Origin: Myxococcales bacterium
Lineage (GTDB): Bacteria > Myxococcota_A > Polyangia > Nannocystales > Nannocystaceae
Direction of reading: 5' to 3'
Assembly (NCBI GenBank): GCA_020633295.1
Contig: JACKDW010000003.1
Coordinates: forward strand, 700,793-764,792
Length of the DNA: 64,000 nucleotides
Shown here: positions 17,905 to 27,075 of the stretch, piece after piece
Numbering within the stretch: the first letter of the stretch is position 1
Layout of the letters: every line of letters starts with the position of its first letter
Made by a program: the position numbers and the translations under genes
Notes under the pieces: model-generated
What the model saw: only the letters and a program-made list of their open reading frames with translations
Databases searched by the model: none
Told to the model about the DNA's origin: nothing

Positions 17905-18290
17905 GGCCCATCGGTCTCGAACACCCTCGCCGTGGGCCGGACCGGTGAGCGTGTGCTTGATCGCGACCTCGCGGTCGAGCGCTGGATCGAGGTCTCGCGG
18001 ACGTCGTCGCCGTCGCCTCGATCGACTGGCTCGAGCAGCAGGTAGCCGCGCGCCGAGCCGTCGGCTCTCGATCACCGCGAGCGCGCGCCGCTCCTCCATC
18101 GATCCGGCCAGCGCGTAGGCTCGCCTCGCGCGCGCGACAGGAAGAGGCCTCGAGTCCATCCTGGCCCCGATCACAGGTCCCGGAGTACCGACTCGTCGTG
18201 GACCGAGCGAAGCACCGGCGAGCGCCCCGCGCCGGCGAGCGCTCGAGGGTGAGCTCGCCTCGCGTCGGGACAAACGGGTGACGTATATAC
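17905..18290 (-). pseudogene. Degraded Ser/Thr kinase N-lobe remnant
   Basis: On the minus strand, 17941-17992 reads DPALDREVAIKHTLTG, the VAIK lysine strand of a Hanks kinase, but the glycine-loop region upstream is scrambled between frames and no kinase follows downstream. A TATATA hexamer near 18284 may be the old promoter. Support is one motif, so confidence is low. Confidence 0.3.
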
Positions 18291-18636
18291 ACGGTTGGCC
18301 GAGGGTGCAGAACGACGCCTGCCCTGTCACCACCGCGTCGTCAGCCCGAGCGCGACGGACGGGCGCGCTCGACGTCCAGCGGCAACCGTCGCGCGCGAGG
18401 AAGACAGACCTCGACGCACTCGCGTACGAAGCGAGCTGACAGATCGCGGACGATTGGTCGCGATCGAGTGGGTCTCGTTCGCTCGAGATCGACCGCCGCG
18501 ACGTCGTCATGCTGCGCGGGGGGCCGCCGCGACGTCGTCGCTTGTGGGCCGCGCTCCCGACCGGCGAGCCGGGCGAGCTCGCTCAAGTGCCCGTCAGGGC
18601 TAGAGGGCGCGCAGCGTGGACCGCTTGAGGCGCGCC

Positions 18637-20769
18637 TCATGCCGCGTCCAGAAGCGCGATAACATCGCGCGGAGCGCGAAGGTCGTGAGTTATGTCCTCC
18701 CGGACATATGATACCGAGTTCGCGCTCGCGGAGCGGCTCCGCGCGACCGGAACAAAATTGGTGATGTGGTACGTGTGCTGGTTCCACACGGGGCGCGTGT
18801 TGACCCAGTTGTCGAGGCTGTCCTGAAGGACCTCAATGCCGGCGTCGATGCCCCACGAGACGTTGTTGTTGGCCGAGAACACGATCTCGGCCTTGAAGTC
18901 GCCGTCGACGTCCGCGATCACCGGGTACTCGGTGCGCGTCTGCGAGGTGTTGCGATCCTGGAACAGCACCTCGGCGTCGCTCATGTTGCCGTCGCAGCCG
19001 GGGCCCGGCGGGTTGAGCTGGCAGTCGGGCTCGACGCCCGGGTAGATGCGGATCCACTTTTCGTCGTTGTAGACGACCTCGTTGCGGCCGTCGCCGTCGA
19101 AGTCGAACACCGAGGAGCCGGTGACGCGCGACGAGTCGTCCTCGACGGTCGCGCGCCACAGCTCCGTGAACGTCACGCCGTCGAAGGTGACGACGACGTA
19201 GCGCGAGGAGCCGGCGGTGCCGATGTCGGGGGTCCCGTCGCCGTCGAAGTCGGCGATGTTGGGGGCGCCGCCGCGGTCGCTGGAGCCGGGGATGTTGATG
19301 TTCGAGATCTCGACGCCGGTCTGCCCGTTGAGCGCGTAGATGCGACCGCCGCGGACCAAGATGACCTCGGGCTGACCGTCGAGGTCAAAGTCGGCGACGC
19401 CGCACTTGCCGTCGCCGACGGCGGAGTGCCAGAGCGTCGCGCCGGCGAAGTCGTTGCCGGCGACGGTGCCGGTGAAGCTGTACGCGGTGCGACCGCCGAT
19501 GACCTCGGGGCGCTGGTCGCCGTCGAGATCGGCGATGCACGAGATCGGGCCCTGGCCGTCCTGGCCGTAGCCCTGGTTGCCCTCGAACAGCAGGTTGCCG
19601 AGGTTGTCGTAGACCGCGGCGCCGAAGATGATCTCGGGCGGCCCCTCGCCGTCGAGGTTGGCGATGGACGCGGCGCCGCTGTTCTCGCCGTTGGAGAAGT
19701 TGGCGGACTTCCACATCGGGGTGCCGTCGTTGTCGATGGCGATCAGGTACTTGCCCTCGCCCTGGACCACGACCTCCGGGAGGCCGTCCTCGTCGATGTC
19801 GCCGACGGCCGGGTTCGCGGTGCTGTCGGTCTCGTACTCGGCGTCGATGACCGACCAGATCTTCTCGCCGGTGTCGCCGCGGATCGCCCGGAGCACGCCG
19901 TTGGCGCTCGCGTTGCTCGAGTACGTGTTGAAGATGATGTCCGGCACGCAGTTGTCGTCGATGTCGACGACGACGGGGATCGACGAGGCGTTGGTGTGGT
20001 CGGGCGCGTCGTCGTCGGCCGGGGTGATGTGCGGCCAGGTCACCGCGCAGGCGCCGTTCTGACAGACCTCGGCGTTCTGGCAGTCGGCGTCGGCGTTGCA
20101 GCTCCGGTTCGCGCGCTCGCCCCACGTGAACAGCGGGACAGGCTCGAACACGTTCTGCGGCGGGACGTAGGTGCACGTCGGGTCGGCCTTGGCCGGCACG
20201 CACAGGCCGAGCTGGGAGTCGCAGACGAAGCCGTCGTCGCACTGCTCCGCGTCGTCCTTGGTCGCGCAGAGCATCTCGGTGCACGCGTTGCCCGGGACCA
20301 CGCACGCGCCGAGGTAGCAGACCTCGCTCATGTCGCAGCAGAGCTTGTCCTCGCCGCAGGGCGGCGCGCCGCCGCAGTCGTCGGCGCACGAGTCGAGGAA
20401 GCACACCTGGTCGGCCTCGCAGCAGTCGCCGCCGCACTCGAACTGCTCGCCGGTGCACTCGACCGGGCCCGTGTCGGTGTCGGTGTCGGACACGGTGACG
20501 CCCTCGGTGGTGCTGTCGGTCGCCGTCGGGTTGGTGCTGGAGGTGCCCTCGGTGGCGGACTCGCTGCCGCCGGGCCCCATCGACGTCCCGTCGGTGGCGG
20601 ACTCGCTGCCGCCTGGCCCCATGGTCGTCCCGTCCGTGGCGCTGGTCCCGGACGTGTCGCTGGTCGACTCGCCCGAGTCGGAGGTGTTCTCGTTGTCGCC
20701 GCACGCCGTGAGCGCGAGCGTGCAGCTCGCGAGCAGCGCCGAAGCGCGTGAGAGGGATCGCCAAGCCAT
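18637..20769 (-). CDS. VCBS/FG-GAP repeat lipoprotein, truncated C-terminus
   Basis: 710 residues from ATG 20769. Lipobox LTAC (Cys23), then a Ser/Thr/Gly-rich region including a two-copy repeat (GTSMGPGGSESATDGT-type), a Cys-rich block of EGF- or dickkopf-like units (CGGDCCEADQVC, CCDMSEVCYLGAC), and a series of VCBS/FG-GAP blades with DxDxDGxxE calcium motifs (DIDEDGLPE, DLDGDQRPE, DFDLDGQPE, DFDGDGTPD). The fold is a surface beta-propeller. After HTYHITN the protein runs into about 40 unrelated residues and stops, whereas relatives continue with a VGDTG domain such as the one left at 15492. This suggests that the gene end was replaced by rearrangement. Confidence 0.8.
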   Translation of the reverse strand: MAWRSLSRASALLASCTLALTACGDNENTSDSGESTSDTSGTSATDGTTMGPGGSESATDGTSMGPGGSESATEGTSSTNPTATDSTTEGVTVSDTDTDTGPVECTGEQFECGGDCCEADQVCFLDSCADDCGGAPPCGEDKLCCDMSEVCYLGACVVPGNACTEMLCATKDDAEQCDDGFVCDSQLGLCVPAKADPTCTYVPPQNVFEPVPLFTWGERANRSCNADADCQNAEVCQNGACAVTWPHITPADDDAPDHTNASSIPVVVDIDDNCVPDIIFNTYSSNASANGVLRAIRGDTGEKIWSVIDAEYETDSTANPAVGDIDEDGLPEVVVQGEGKYLIAIDNDGTPMWKSANFSNGENSGAASIANLDGEGPPEIIFGAAVYDNLGNLLFEGNQGYGQDGQGPISCIADLDGDQRPEVIGGRTAYSFTGTVAGNDFAGATLWHSAVGDGKCGVADFDLDGQPEVILVRGGRIYALNGQTGVEISNINIPGSSDRGGAPNIADFDGDGTPDIGTAGSSRYVVVTFDGVTFTELWRATVEDDSSRVTGSSVFDFDGDGRNEVVYNDEKWIRIYPGVEPDCQLNPPGPGCDGNMSDAEVLFQDRNTSQTRTEYPVIADVDGDFKAEIVFSANNNVSWGIDAGIEVLQDSLDNWVNTRPVWNQHTYHITNFVPVARSRSASANSVSYVREDITHDLRAPRDVIALLDAA
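18691..18708. repeat. Inverted repeat TATGTCC-TCCC-GGACATA
   Basis: Perfect 7-bp arms with a 4-bp loop, located 50 bp from the point where the VCBS gene loses similarity to its family. It could be a rearrangement scar, a hairpin terminator-like element or an operator. Confidence 0.4.
20550..20646. repeat. Two-copy tandem repeat of about 48 bp inside the VCBS lipoprotein gene
   Basis: Two near-identical units encode the Gly-Pro-Gly-Gly-Ser-Glu-Ser-Ala linker. The repeats are in frame and change only spacer length. Confidence 0.6.
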
Positions 20770-20811
20770 CGCGGTACTCCAGTCCAAGAAGATGAATGTT
20801 TGGACAGGTAG

Positions 20812-20817
20812 ATTATA
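20812..20817 (-). promoter_or_regulatory. Consensus -10 TATAAT for the VCBS lipoprotein gene
   Basis: The perfect hexamer lies 42 bp before ATG 20769, giving a leader of about 36 nt. Unlike many genes here this one is not leaderless. Confidence 0.55.
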
Positions 20818-21157
20818 CGCGGGCCGAGCGGCCGGTCCCCGCGGGCGGCGCGTCGCCGCGTCGGTCGTCGCCCCGCCGTCGCTCGCGCGCGTCGCTGCGG
20901 ACGTCGACGGACGTCGACGGACGTCCGCCGGCGCGCCGAGCTCGAGGAGCAGCCTCGAGGCGCCGACGCGAGCTCGCGTCGCGCGAGCGCACGACGGCGC
21001 GGCGCGAGGATCGAGCCCTGTGACGTCGCGCCCGATCGTGGGTCGAGACGCGGGCGCGCTCGCGGAGCTCGAGGTCGTCGCGCGCTCCGGCTCGCCGATG
21101 ACGGCGTCGCGTCAGCAGTCCGCTCGGCGCGTCGTCAGACGCGGCCGCGCCCTCGGC
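20818..21157. other. Intergenic region with short ACGTCGACGG repeats
   Basis: 340 bp without a gene. Around 20902-20930 a 10-bp unit (ACGTCGACGG) is repeated in tandem about three times. No other structure is seen. Confidence 0.35.
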
Positions 21158-21949
21158 TCAGCTCGCTAGAGCTTGCCATAGAGCCAGGTTTGCGCCGAGC
21201 GGGTCGGAGATGACCGCGAACCACCCCATGCCGGGCAGCTCGGTGACGTCGCGGCGCGTGCTCGCGCCCAGCGCGCGCGCGCGTCGCTCGTGCGCGCGGA
21301 TGTCGGAGACCGCGACGTAGGGGAGCCAGCTCGAGGAGGCGTCCGCGTCCACGGGGATCTGCAGCGCGCCGCCGACGGGCGCGCCCGCGACCGCGAAGAT
21401 CAGCGAGGGCAGCCCGTCGGGCTGCGGGAAGTCGTCGACGCGCCACCCGAGCACCTCGTTGTAGAAGACGCGCGCGCGCGCGACGTCGCGGGTGAGCAGC
21501 TGCGCCCAGCAGAACGCGCCGTGGGGCGCCGGGGTCGCGCCGCGCCGCGCCGCGTCGGCGGTGCGCACCGCGACGATCGCGTCTGTTGGATCGGCCAGGT
21601 GGATGTCGTCGTCGGGGTCAATCGCGAGCTCGCGCCCGCCGAGCTTGCGCGCGAGCGCGGCGGTGGCGGTGGCGTCGCGGACCCCGACGTGCGGGATCCA
21701 GCGATCGGTGCGCGCCGGGTCCGAGGGCGGGCGGATCAGGCCGATCGGCGTCGGGTCGCTCGCGCCCGCCGGCGTGATCGCGTAGGCGGTCTCGCGCGGC
21801 TCGGCCGTGGGAGCACGCGCGTCGCGGCTCGGGGTCGGCGTGAGCTGCCAGGAGAACAGCGCCTGATAGAACGCGCGGGCGCGGGGCGGATCCGAGCTCC
21901 GCAGCTCGTGGTGGGTGAAGCGTCCGTAGGTCTCGTGGGCGTCGTCCAT
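21158..21949 (-). CDS. Two-domain VOC family protein (glyoxalase-like)
   Basis: 263 residues, no signal peptide. Two VOC modules: residues 8-125 (FTHHELRSSDPPRARAFYQ, then FSWQLTPTP) and 135-260 (GAFCWAQLLTRDVARARVFYNEVLGW, ending FAVISDPLGANLALW). The pattern His...FY...W and terminal DP-G fits the subgroup annotated as hydroxylase or glyoxalase/bleomycin-resistance-like proteins. It is cytosolic. The substrate cannot be deduced. It is unrelated in detail to the VOC lipoprotein at 11491. Confidence 0.85.
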   Translation of the reverse strand: MDDAHETYGRFTHHELRSSDPPRARAFYQALFSWQLTPTPSRDARAPTAEPRETAYAITPAGASDPTPIGLIRPPSDPARTDRWIPHVGVRDATATAALARKLGGRELAIDPDDDIHLADPTDAIVAVRTADAARRGATPAPHGAFCWAQLLTRDVARARVFYNEVLGWRVDDFPQPDGLPSLIFAVAGAPVGGALQIPVDADASSSWLPYVAVSDIRAHERRARALGASTRRDVTELPGMGWFAVISDPLGANLALWQALAS

Positions 21950-22084
21950 CGTGCGCTCCCCCGGCCGCGCGGGCCAAGGCGCGCTCAGCTTGCCACGATC
22001 ACGCCGCGTCGAACAACGTCACGCGCCCGCGACGCGCGCGGGGCGTGCACCACGAGCGCGTCGTCGGCGAGCGCGACGGACTCG

Positions 22085-23581
22085 CTACTTGTTGCAGTTG
22101 ATCGGATCGAGCATGCAGTCGACAGAGACGGGGCCGGTGGGCGCGGGCGCGGGCGCCGGGTTCGAGGGCTCCTCGGGCGGAGCTTCCTTCGCGTCGTCCG
22201 CCGGCGGCGACTCGGGGTCCGCCTCGTCTTGCTGCTGCTGCTTCTTCTTCTTCTTCTTCTCTTGCTTCGGCTCGCTCTGCTGCTTCTGCTTCTTCGCCTG
22301 CTTCTTCGCCTGCTTCTTCGCCTGCTTCTTCGCCTGCGCCGCGTCGTCCTCGGCAGCGGCCGCGTCGGGCTTGATGTCGTCAGTCGGGGGCGCGGCGCCG
22401 TCGGTCGGCGCGTCCGCGGCGGCGTCGACCGGCGGAGCGTCGCCGTCAACGGGCGCTGGCGGAGCTCCGGGCGGGGCTGCGTCGGTCGGCGGCGCCGGCT
22501 CGAGCGCTGGCGAGACGCCGCCTTGCTCGGCGCCCGCGCCCTCGCTCGCGGTCGGTACGCTGGCGCCGAGCGCCGCGTTGAGCGCGTCATCCGAGGCGGC
22601 CGGCGCGGCCCACGGATCGACGACCTCGGCGCCCGGGTCCTCGGCGGGCGCCAAGGGGTCATCGGTCTTTGTAGGCAGGTTCGCGCCCACGGCGGGGGCG
22701 AGTGAGGCGGCGCTCGTCGGCTCCGCGCGCGCGACCGAGGCCGACGGCGTCTCGCCGATCGGCGCGCGATAGACGGTCACGGGCGACGTCGGCGTCTTGT
22801 TGTAGCTCTGATAGGCGTAGCCGCCGATCACGATCACGCCGATCGCGAGGATGCTGGTGAGGAGGTAGAGCGGGCCGTTGCTCGGCGGGGCCTCCTCGAC
22901 GCGCTCGGCCGGCACGACCTGCTCGGCCTCGGTGGGCTCGGGCTTGGGCTCCACGATCGTGAGCGCGACCTGGGAGAGGCCGAGGAAGCCGACGCCGCCG
23001 AACGAGGGCAGCGCGCTCTCGTCGACGGGGGGGCGCACCGGCGTCTTGTCGTGGGCGCGGATCATCTCCTCCATCGCGCGGATGTCGATGAGCCCGGAGG
23101 TGCTCTCGAAGGCCGAGGGGTCCGGCGGCGGCGGGAGGTCCTCGTCCTCGTCCTCGCGCTCGTCCGCCGTGAGCCCGAGGCCTCGCAGCGTCGAGGACGG
23201 GCGCGGAGAGTCGCTCGCGCTGCGGCGCCTGCTCGAGCTGCGGCGCTTGCCTGAGCTCCTGCTGCTGCTGCCGCGTTTGCGTTCAAACGAGAGCTCCGAG
23301 AGCATGCTCGAGGAGGGGGGCCGCGAGATGGTCGGGGGCGGGGCGACGCGGGCGCCCGACTGGCTCGCGCTGGCGTCCTCCTCGGCCGCGCGCGCTCGCT
23401 CGATCTCGTCCGGCAGCGACTCGAGGCGCTCGAGCGAGAAGAGCCCCTTGCCCTGCGAATTATCGTCGTTGTGCGGGGTCACGGCGTCGCCGCGCTCCGC
23501 GTCGTTCGTACCCATCAGCTCAGCTTCCTCCGGTCTCGAGGAGCCACGAGTATTGACCACATCGCCCTCGTTGTGTGACAT
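22085..23581 (-). CDS. Single-pass membrane protein with low-complexity Ser/Arg and Lys/Gln regions
   Basis: 498 residues from ATG 23581. A cytoplasmic part (about 225 residues) with a Ser/Arg tract (KRRSSSRRRSASDS) is followed by one membrane helix (LLTSILAIGVIVIGGYAYQ), then a long Pro/Ala/Asp region, a Lys/Gln repeat (AKKQ four times, then KKKKKKQQQQ) and a terminal VDCMLDPINCNK. The architecture recalls myxobacterial regulator or scaffold proteins with a basic tail; the first gene in the window has a similar Lys-rich part. No catalytic domain is visible and no function is assigned. Confidence 0.6.
   Translation of the reverse strand: MSHNEGDVVNTRGSSRPEEAELMGTNDAERGDAVTPHNDDNSQGKGLFSLERLESLPDEIERARAAEEDASASQSGARVAPPPTISRPPSSSMLSELSFERKRGSSSRSSGKRRSSSRRRSASDSPRPSSTLRGLGLTADEREDEDEDLPPPPDPSAFESTSGLIDIRAMEEMIRAHDKTPVRPPVDESALPSFGGVGFLGLSQVALTIVEPKPEPTEAEQVVPAERVEEAPPSNGPLYLLTSILAIGVIVIGGYAYQSYNKTPTSPVTVYRAPIGETPSASVARAEPTSAASLAPAVGANLPTKTDDPLAPAEDPGAEVVDPWAAPAASDDALNAALGASVPTASEGAGAEQGGVSPALEPAPPTDAAPPGAPPAPVDGDAPPVDAAADAPTDGAAPPTDDIKPDAAAAEDDAAQAKKQAKKQAKKQAKKQKQQSEPKQEKKKKKKQQQQDEADPESPPADDAKEAPPEEPSNPAPAPAPTGPVSVDCMLDPINCNK
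22289..22336 (-). repeat. Four perfect 12-bp tandem repeats (AKKQ codons)
   Basis: The unit reads CTTCTTCGCCTG on the plus strand and keeps the frame, so copy-number change would alter the length of the Lys/Gln tract only. Confidence 0.85.
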
Positions 23582-24037
23582 GATTGAAGGGCCATATTGA
23601 GCGCGTGCCGGCGCGCGCCGCAGCGCTTGCGTACGGGCTCGCGGCCCGATCGAGCGGAACCGCCAGCGCGCGCGAATCGACGTCGACGCGATCGCTTCAA
23701 CGACGCTCGCGCGCGAATGGTGTGGTGTCCCTGAGGTCAGGTTCGCACGACGCCGCGCGCGCCCCAGGTGGTCGTCGATCAACCGGCCGGCGAACCGGTC
23801 GGTGAAGGATCCACGTCGTCATCCCGTTCTTTTTTATGTGGGAGGACTCACGCGTTCCGTCGCGCGCTGGCGCCGTGAGCGCGATGTCCGAATCGTGTCA
23901 GCGACAGATGGGACGAACGCGAGCCCATTCGCGGAATTGCCCGAGAACTCGCGGACGTGCGCTGCGCGCCGCAGCTCGTGTCGACGTGGATCCGCCGTCA
24001 ACGGCGCAGGAGGGATTCTGCTAATTAGCGAAATGAC
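23582..24037. other. Intergenic region between divergent genes
   Basis: 456 bp separating a membrane protein gene from a secreted protease gene. A CAATAT hexamer 12 nt before ATG 23581 may be a -10 for the minus-strand gene. An AGGAGG at 24008-24013 lies too far from ATG 24038 to be its ribosome binding site. No small gene is convincing. Confidence 0.35.
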
Positions 24038-25534
24038 ATGAAAAGCACGTTCGTCGTTGTCCTGGGGTCGTTGCTCGCGCTGCCGCTGAGCGCAAATGCT
24101 GCCGGCGAGTCGGCGCAGCTGTTTGGCCGTCCGGTCACGACGGTCGCTCCCCTGACCGCGGCCGAGGAGGCGCAGCGACGCGCGGACTTCGAGGCCATGC
24201 TCGAGCGCAACGACTGGGTGATGGTCGGCGATCAGGTGCTGCCGCGCGAGTCCGTCTACGGCCTCGCGGGGGCGCAGGAGCCGAGCGACGCGCCGGCGGC
24301 GTGGGACGAGGCGCCGCACCGCGCGACGATCTTCCTCAACTTTAATGGCGCGTCGCTGAGCTCGGGCAACAACGCGGCGCTCAACAAGTCGCCGTGCGTG
24401 GACGCGCCGATCGACTACCCCGGCTTCACCGGCACCGAGCAGCAGGCGCTCGCGCTGATCAACGTGTTCGAGACGAAGATGGAGCCCTACGGCGTGCGCC
24501 TCGCCTACGAGAAGCGCCCGCCGGCGCACCTGCCCTACGCGATGGTCATGATGGGCGGGACGCCGCAGCTGCTCGGCATGCAGCAGGGCGTGCTCGGGGT
24601 CTCGTGCAGCAACGACTGCGGGGACCAGTACTGGCGCGACCTGACCTTCGCGTTCACCGGCGCGCTCAACGGCAACAACACCGAGACGCTCGGCAACATC
24701 GCGCTGCACGAGGCGGCCCACGCCTTCGGGCTCGCGCACATCGCCGGCCCCGAGCACATGATGTACCCCTTCGCCAACCCGGGGAACAAGGAGTGGGCGA
24801 GCGGCTGCACCGCCTACGACGACTCGACCGGCGGGATCAACTGCAACTACACCCACGAGCAATTCTGCGGCGACGGGGCGGAGCAGCAGAACTCGGTCGC
24901 GGAGCTGATGGCGTACTTCGGGACCAACAGCGTCGACACCGTGCCGCCGACGGTGAACATCCTCGAGCCGGCCGACGGCCTCGAGCTGAGCGCCGGCAGC
25001 AGCGTGCAGGTCAAGGTCGACGTCTCGGACGACCACGAGGGCTTCGGCTGGAAGCTCGTGCTGCCGAACCACGACATCGAGCTCGTCGCCTACGACTTCG
25101 AGACGACCTGGGATCTCAACAAGCTGCCCGCGGGTGAGTACATCATCCGCGTCGAGGCGATCGATCACGAGCGCAACGAGAGCTTCGACGAGGTGACGAT
25201 CTACGTCGGCGAGGACGCCCCCGCGACGACCGGGGACGACTCGGGGACGACCGGCGATGACTCGGGGACGACCGGCGACGACTCGAGCGCGACCACGGGC
25301 CCGGACGAGCCGACGACGGCGGGGCCCGGCGACGACGACGACGACGACGACGATGACAGCGGCGTCGGGACCGACGCGGGCACGGAGTCGGGCGACGCGG
25401 CCTGTCTCGAGGGCGACGAGTGCGACAAGGGCTGCGGCTGCAGCTCGCCGGGGCGCGGGGAGTGGCCGTCCGGGGCGTGGGCGCTCGCGCTGCTCATCCT
25501 CGCGGCGCGGCCGCGTCGACGCGCGCGCGCCTAG
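24038..25534 (+). CDS. Secreted zinc metalloprotease with MYXO-CTERM tail
   Basis: 498 residues. Signal peptide (MKSTFVVVLGSLLALPLSANA), then a zincin domain with HEAAHAFGLAH (H224, E225, H228, H234) and a downstream Met-turn candidate HMMYPF. After the protease comes an Ig-like/cadherin-like domain (about 305-390, VPPTVNILEPADG start), a Thr/Asp linker with three TGDDSGT repeats and a poly-Asp run, and a MYXO-CTERM sorting tail: CGCSSPG, a hydrophobic helix and a final RPRRRARA. MYXO-CTERM proteins are processed and anchored at the myxobacterial surface. The substrate is unknown. Confidence 0.88.
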   Translation: MKSTFVVVLGSLLALPLSANAAGESAQLFGRPVTTVAPLTAAEEAQRRADFEAMLERNDWVMVGDQVLPRESVYGLAGAQEPSDAPAAWDEAPHRATIFLNFNGASLSSGNNAALNKSPCVDAPIDYPGFTGTEQQALALINVFETKMEPYGVRLAYEKRPPAHLPYAMVMMGGTPQLLGMQQGVLGVSCSNDCGDQYWRDLTFAFTGALNGNNTETLGNIALHEAAHAFGLAHIAGPEHMMYPFANPGNKEWASGCTAYDDSTGGINCNYTHEQFCGDGAEQQNSVAELMAYFGTNSVDTVPPTVNILEPADGLELSAGSSVQVKVDVSDDHEGFGWKLVLPNHDIELVAYDFETTWDLNKLPAGEYIIRVEAIDHERNESFDEVTIYVGEDAPATTGDDSGTTGDDSGTTGDDSSATTGPDEPTTAGPGDDDDDDDDDSGVGTDAGTESGDAACLEGDECDKGCGCSSPGRGEWPSGAWALALLILAARPRRRARA

Positions 25535-25570
25535 CACGAGCGCGAGGGACTAGCGCGCTCGACGGGCGCC

Positions 25571-26953
25571 TCAGCGCGCGGGGAATTCGAAGCCCGCGCG
25601 GCAGTGGCCGCTCGTCTCGAGCGGCGCGTCGGGGGGCAGGAGGTTGTAGCGCCCGTACATCTCGACGAGCAGCGCGCGGCTGTCGTCGGCGCCGTCGCCC
25701 CGATCGATCGCCTCGGTGCGGAAGTCGTCGCCGTCCTGACGCACGTGGATCGGCACGTAGCGCACGCCGTTGACGCGCGCGCGCCCGTCGGGCGCCTTGG
25801 TGACGCCGACGTAGAGGATGACGCTCGAGCGGCGCGGGAGGTCGGTCTGGTGGCTGGCGAAGTTGCCGAGCGAGTAGTGAATGAACACCTCGCGCCCGTC
25901 CTCGGTCGCGTACTTCTCCCACGGCTGAGTGACGTGCGGGTGGCTGCCGATGATCGCGGTCGCGCCGGCCTCGGCGAGGCGATGCGCGAGCTCCTGCTGC
26001 TGCTTGCGCGGCGCGGTCTGGTACTCGTGGCCCCAGTGGGGCGTGACGATGATCCCGTCGATGTCGTCCTCCCGCGCGAGCCGCTTGACGAGCTTGACGA
26101 CCTGGTCGCTGTTGCGGGTGCAGTAGAGCACCTGGTCCTCGTCGTCGGGGATCTGGTTGGTGTTCTTGGCGCACGCGAGCCACGCGAGGCGCACGCCGCG
26201 GGTCTCGGTCATGACGTGCCAGGGGAGGCGCGCGCTCGCGCTTTGGCGCCGCGTGCCGGTGTGCAGGAGCGAGGCGGCGTCGAGCGCCTCGAGCGTCTTG
26301 TCGACGCCGATCGCGTGGCGATCGAGCGAGTGGTTGTTGGCGGTCGACACGACGTCGACGCCCGACTTGACGAGGCTCTCCGCGAGGCTCGGGTGGAAGT
26401 TGAAGCGCGGGTAGGCGCTGTAGACGACGTTGTCGTAGACGAGCCCCGGATCCCTGATCTGCTTGCCCGAGCGCGTCACGCCGGCGGCCATCGGGCCCTC
26501 GAGGTTGGCGTAGGTGACGTCGGCGGCCGAGAGCAGGTCGACGACGCCGCCCCAGAGCGCGAGGTGACGCTCGGGCGCGGCGTAGGCCTGGACCTGGAGC
26601 TCCTCGTGCAGCAGCACGTCGCCGACCGCGGCGATCGTGACGCGCTCGCCGGGATCGCAGGCGCCCGCGAAGTGGAGGTAGCCCTCGGGGAGCTCCTCGG
26701 GCCGAAGCGGCGTCGGCTCGGGTTCGGGCTCGGGCGCGGGCGGGTCGGGCTCCGGGGCCGGGCTCGGCGTGCTCACGACGCGCGACTCGAGCTCCGCGAT
26801 GCGCTCCGAGGGAGCGTCGGTCTGGCCGTTGCCGTCTGCGGACGAGGCGTGGCCGTTACAGGCGAGCAGCCCGAGCCCAAGCCCTGGTCCCAGGAGCCAG
26901 GTCCGCAGATGTGCGCGAGGCGCGGGCGGCGAGCGATGATCGTTCGGGCGCAC
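25571..26953 (-). CDS. CapA-like metallophosphatase lipoprotein (PGA_cap family)
   Basis: 460 residues from GTG 26953, chosen because it gives a compact signal peptide ending in lipobox LLAC. After a Pro/Glu linker the domain shows the CapA pattern: TIAAVGDVLLH, YANLEGPMA, STANNHSLDRHAIGVDKTLEAL, IIVTPHWGHEY and IIGSHPHVTQPWE with IHYSLGNFASHQ. These metal-binding Asp, Asn and His residues are those of the calcineurin-like fold used in poly-gamma-glutamate capsule proteins. No capB/capC genes are nearby, so the activity is likely a general periplasmic phosphatase or hydrolase. A TACGAT hexamer lies 11 nt before the start. Confidence 0.88.
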   Translation of the reverse strand: MRPNDHRSPPAPRAHLRTWLLGPGLGLGLLACNGHASSADGNGQTDAPSERIAELESRVVSTPSPAPEPDPPAPEPEPEPTPLRPEELPEGYLHFAGACDPGERVTIAAVGDVLLHEELQVQAYAAPERHLALWGGVVDLLSAADVTYANLEGPMAAGVTRSGKQIRDPGLVYDNVVYSAYPRFNFHPSLAESLVKSGVDVVSTANNHSLDRHAIGVDKTLEALDAASLLHTGTRRQSASARLPWHVMTETRGVRLAWLACAKNTNQIPDDEDQVLYCTRNSDQVVKLVKRLAREDDIDGIIVTPHWGHEYQTAPRKQQQELAHRLAEAGATAIIGSHPHVTQPWEKYATEDGREVFIHYSLGNFASHQTDLPRRSSVILYVGVTKAPDGRARVNGVRYVPIHVRQDGDDFRTEAIDRGDGADDSRALLVEMYGRYNLLPPDAPLETSGHCRAGFEFPAR

Positions 26954-27075
26954 GGCGAGCCGCGATCGTACACACAGGGTCGCGCGCGCGTCGATTTTCC
27001 GGTCGGCGCGGAGCTGCGCGGCGCGGACTCGCGTGGGAGGTCGGGGGGGAAGTCGTGACATAGTGAGCCCCGGCG

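Noticed and set aside
18766..20751. Plus-strand open frame opposite the VCBS lipoprotein gene
   Set aside because: Low-complexity Val/Asp/Ala translation without domains; the minus strand has signal peptide, Cys-rich and VCBS motifs.
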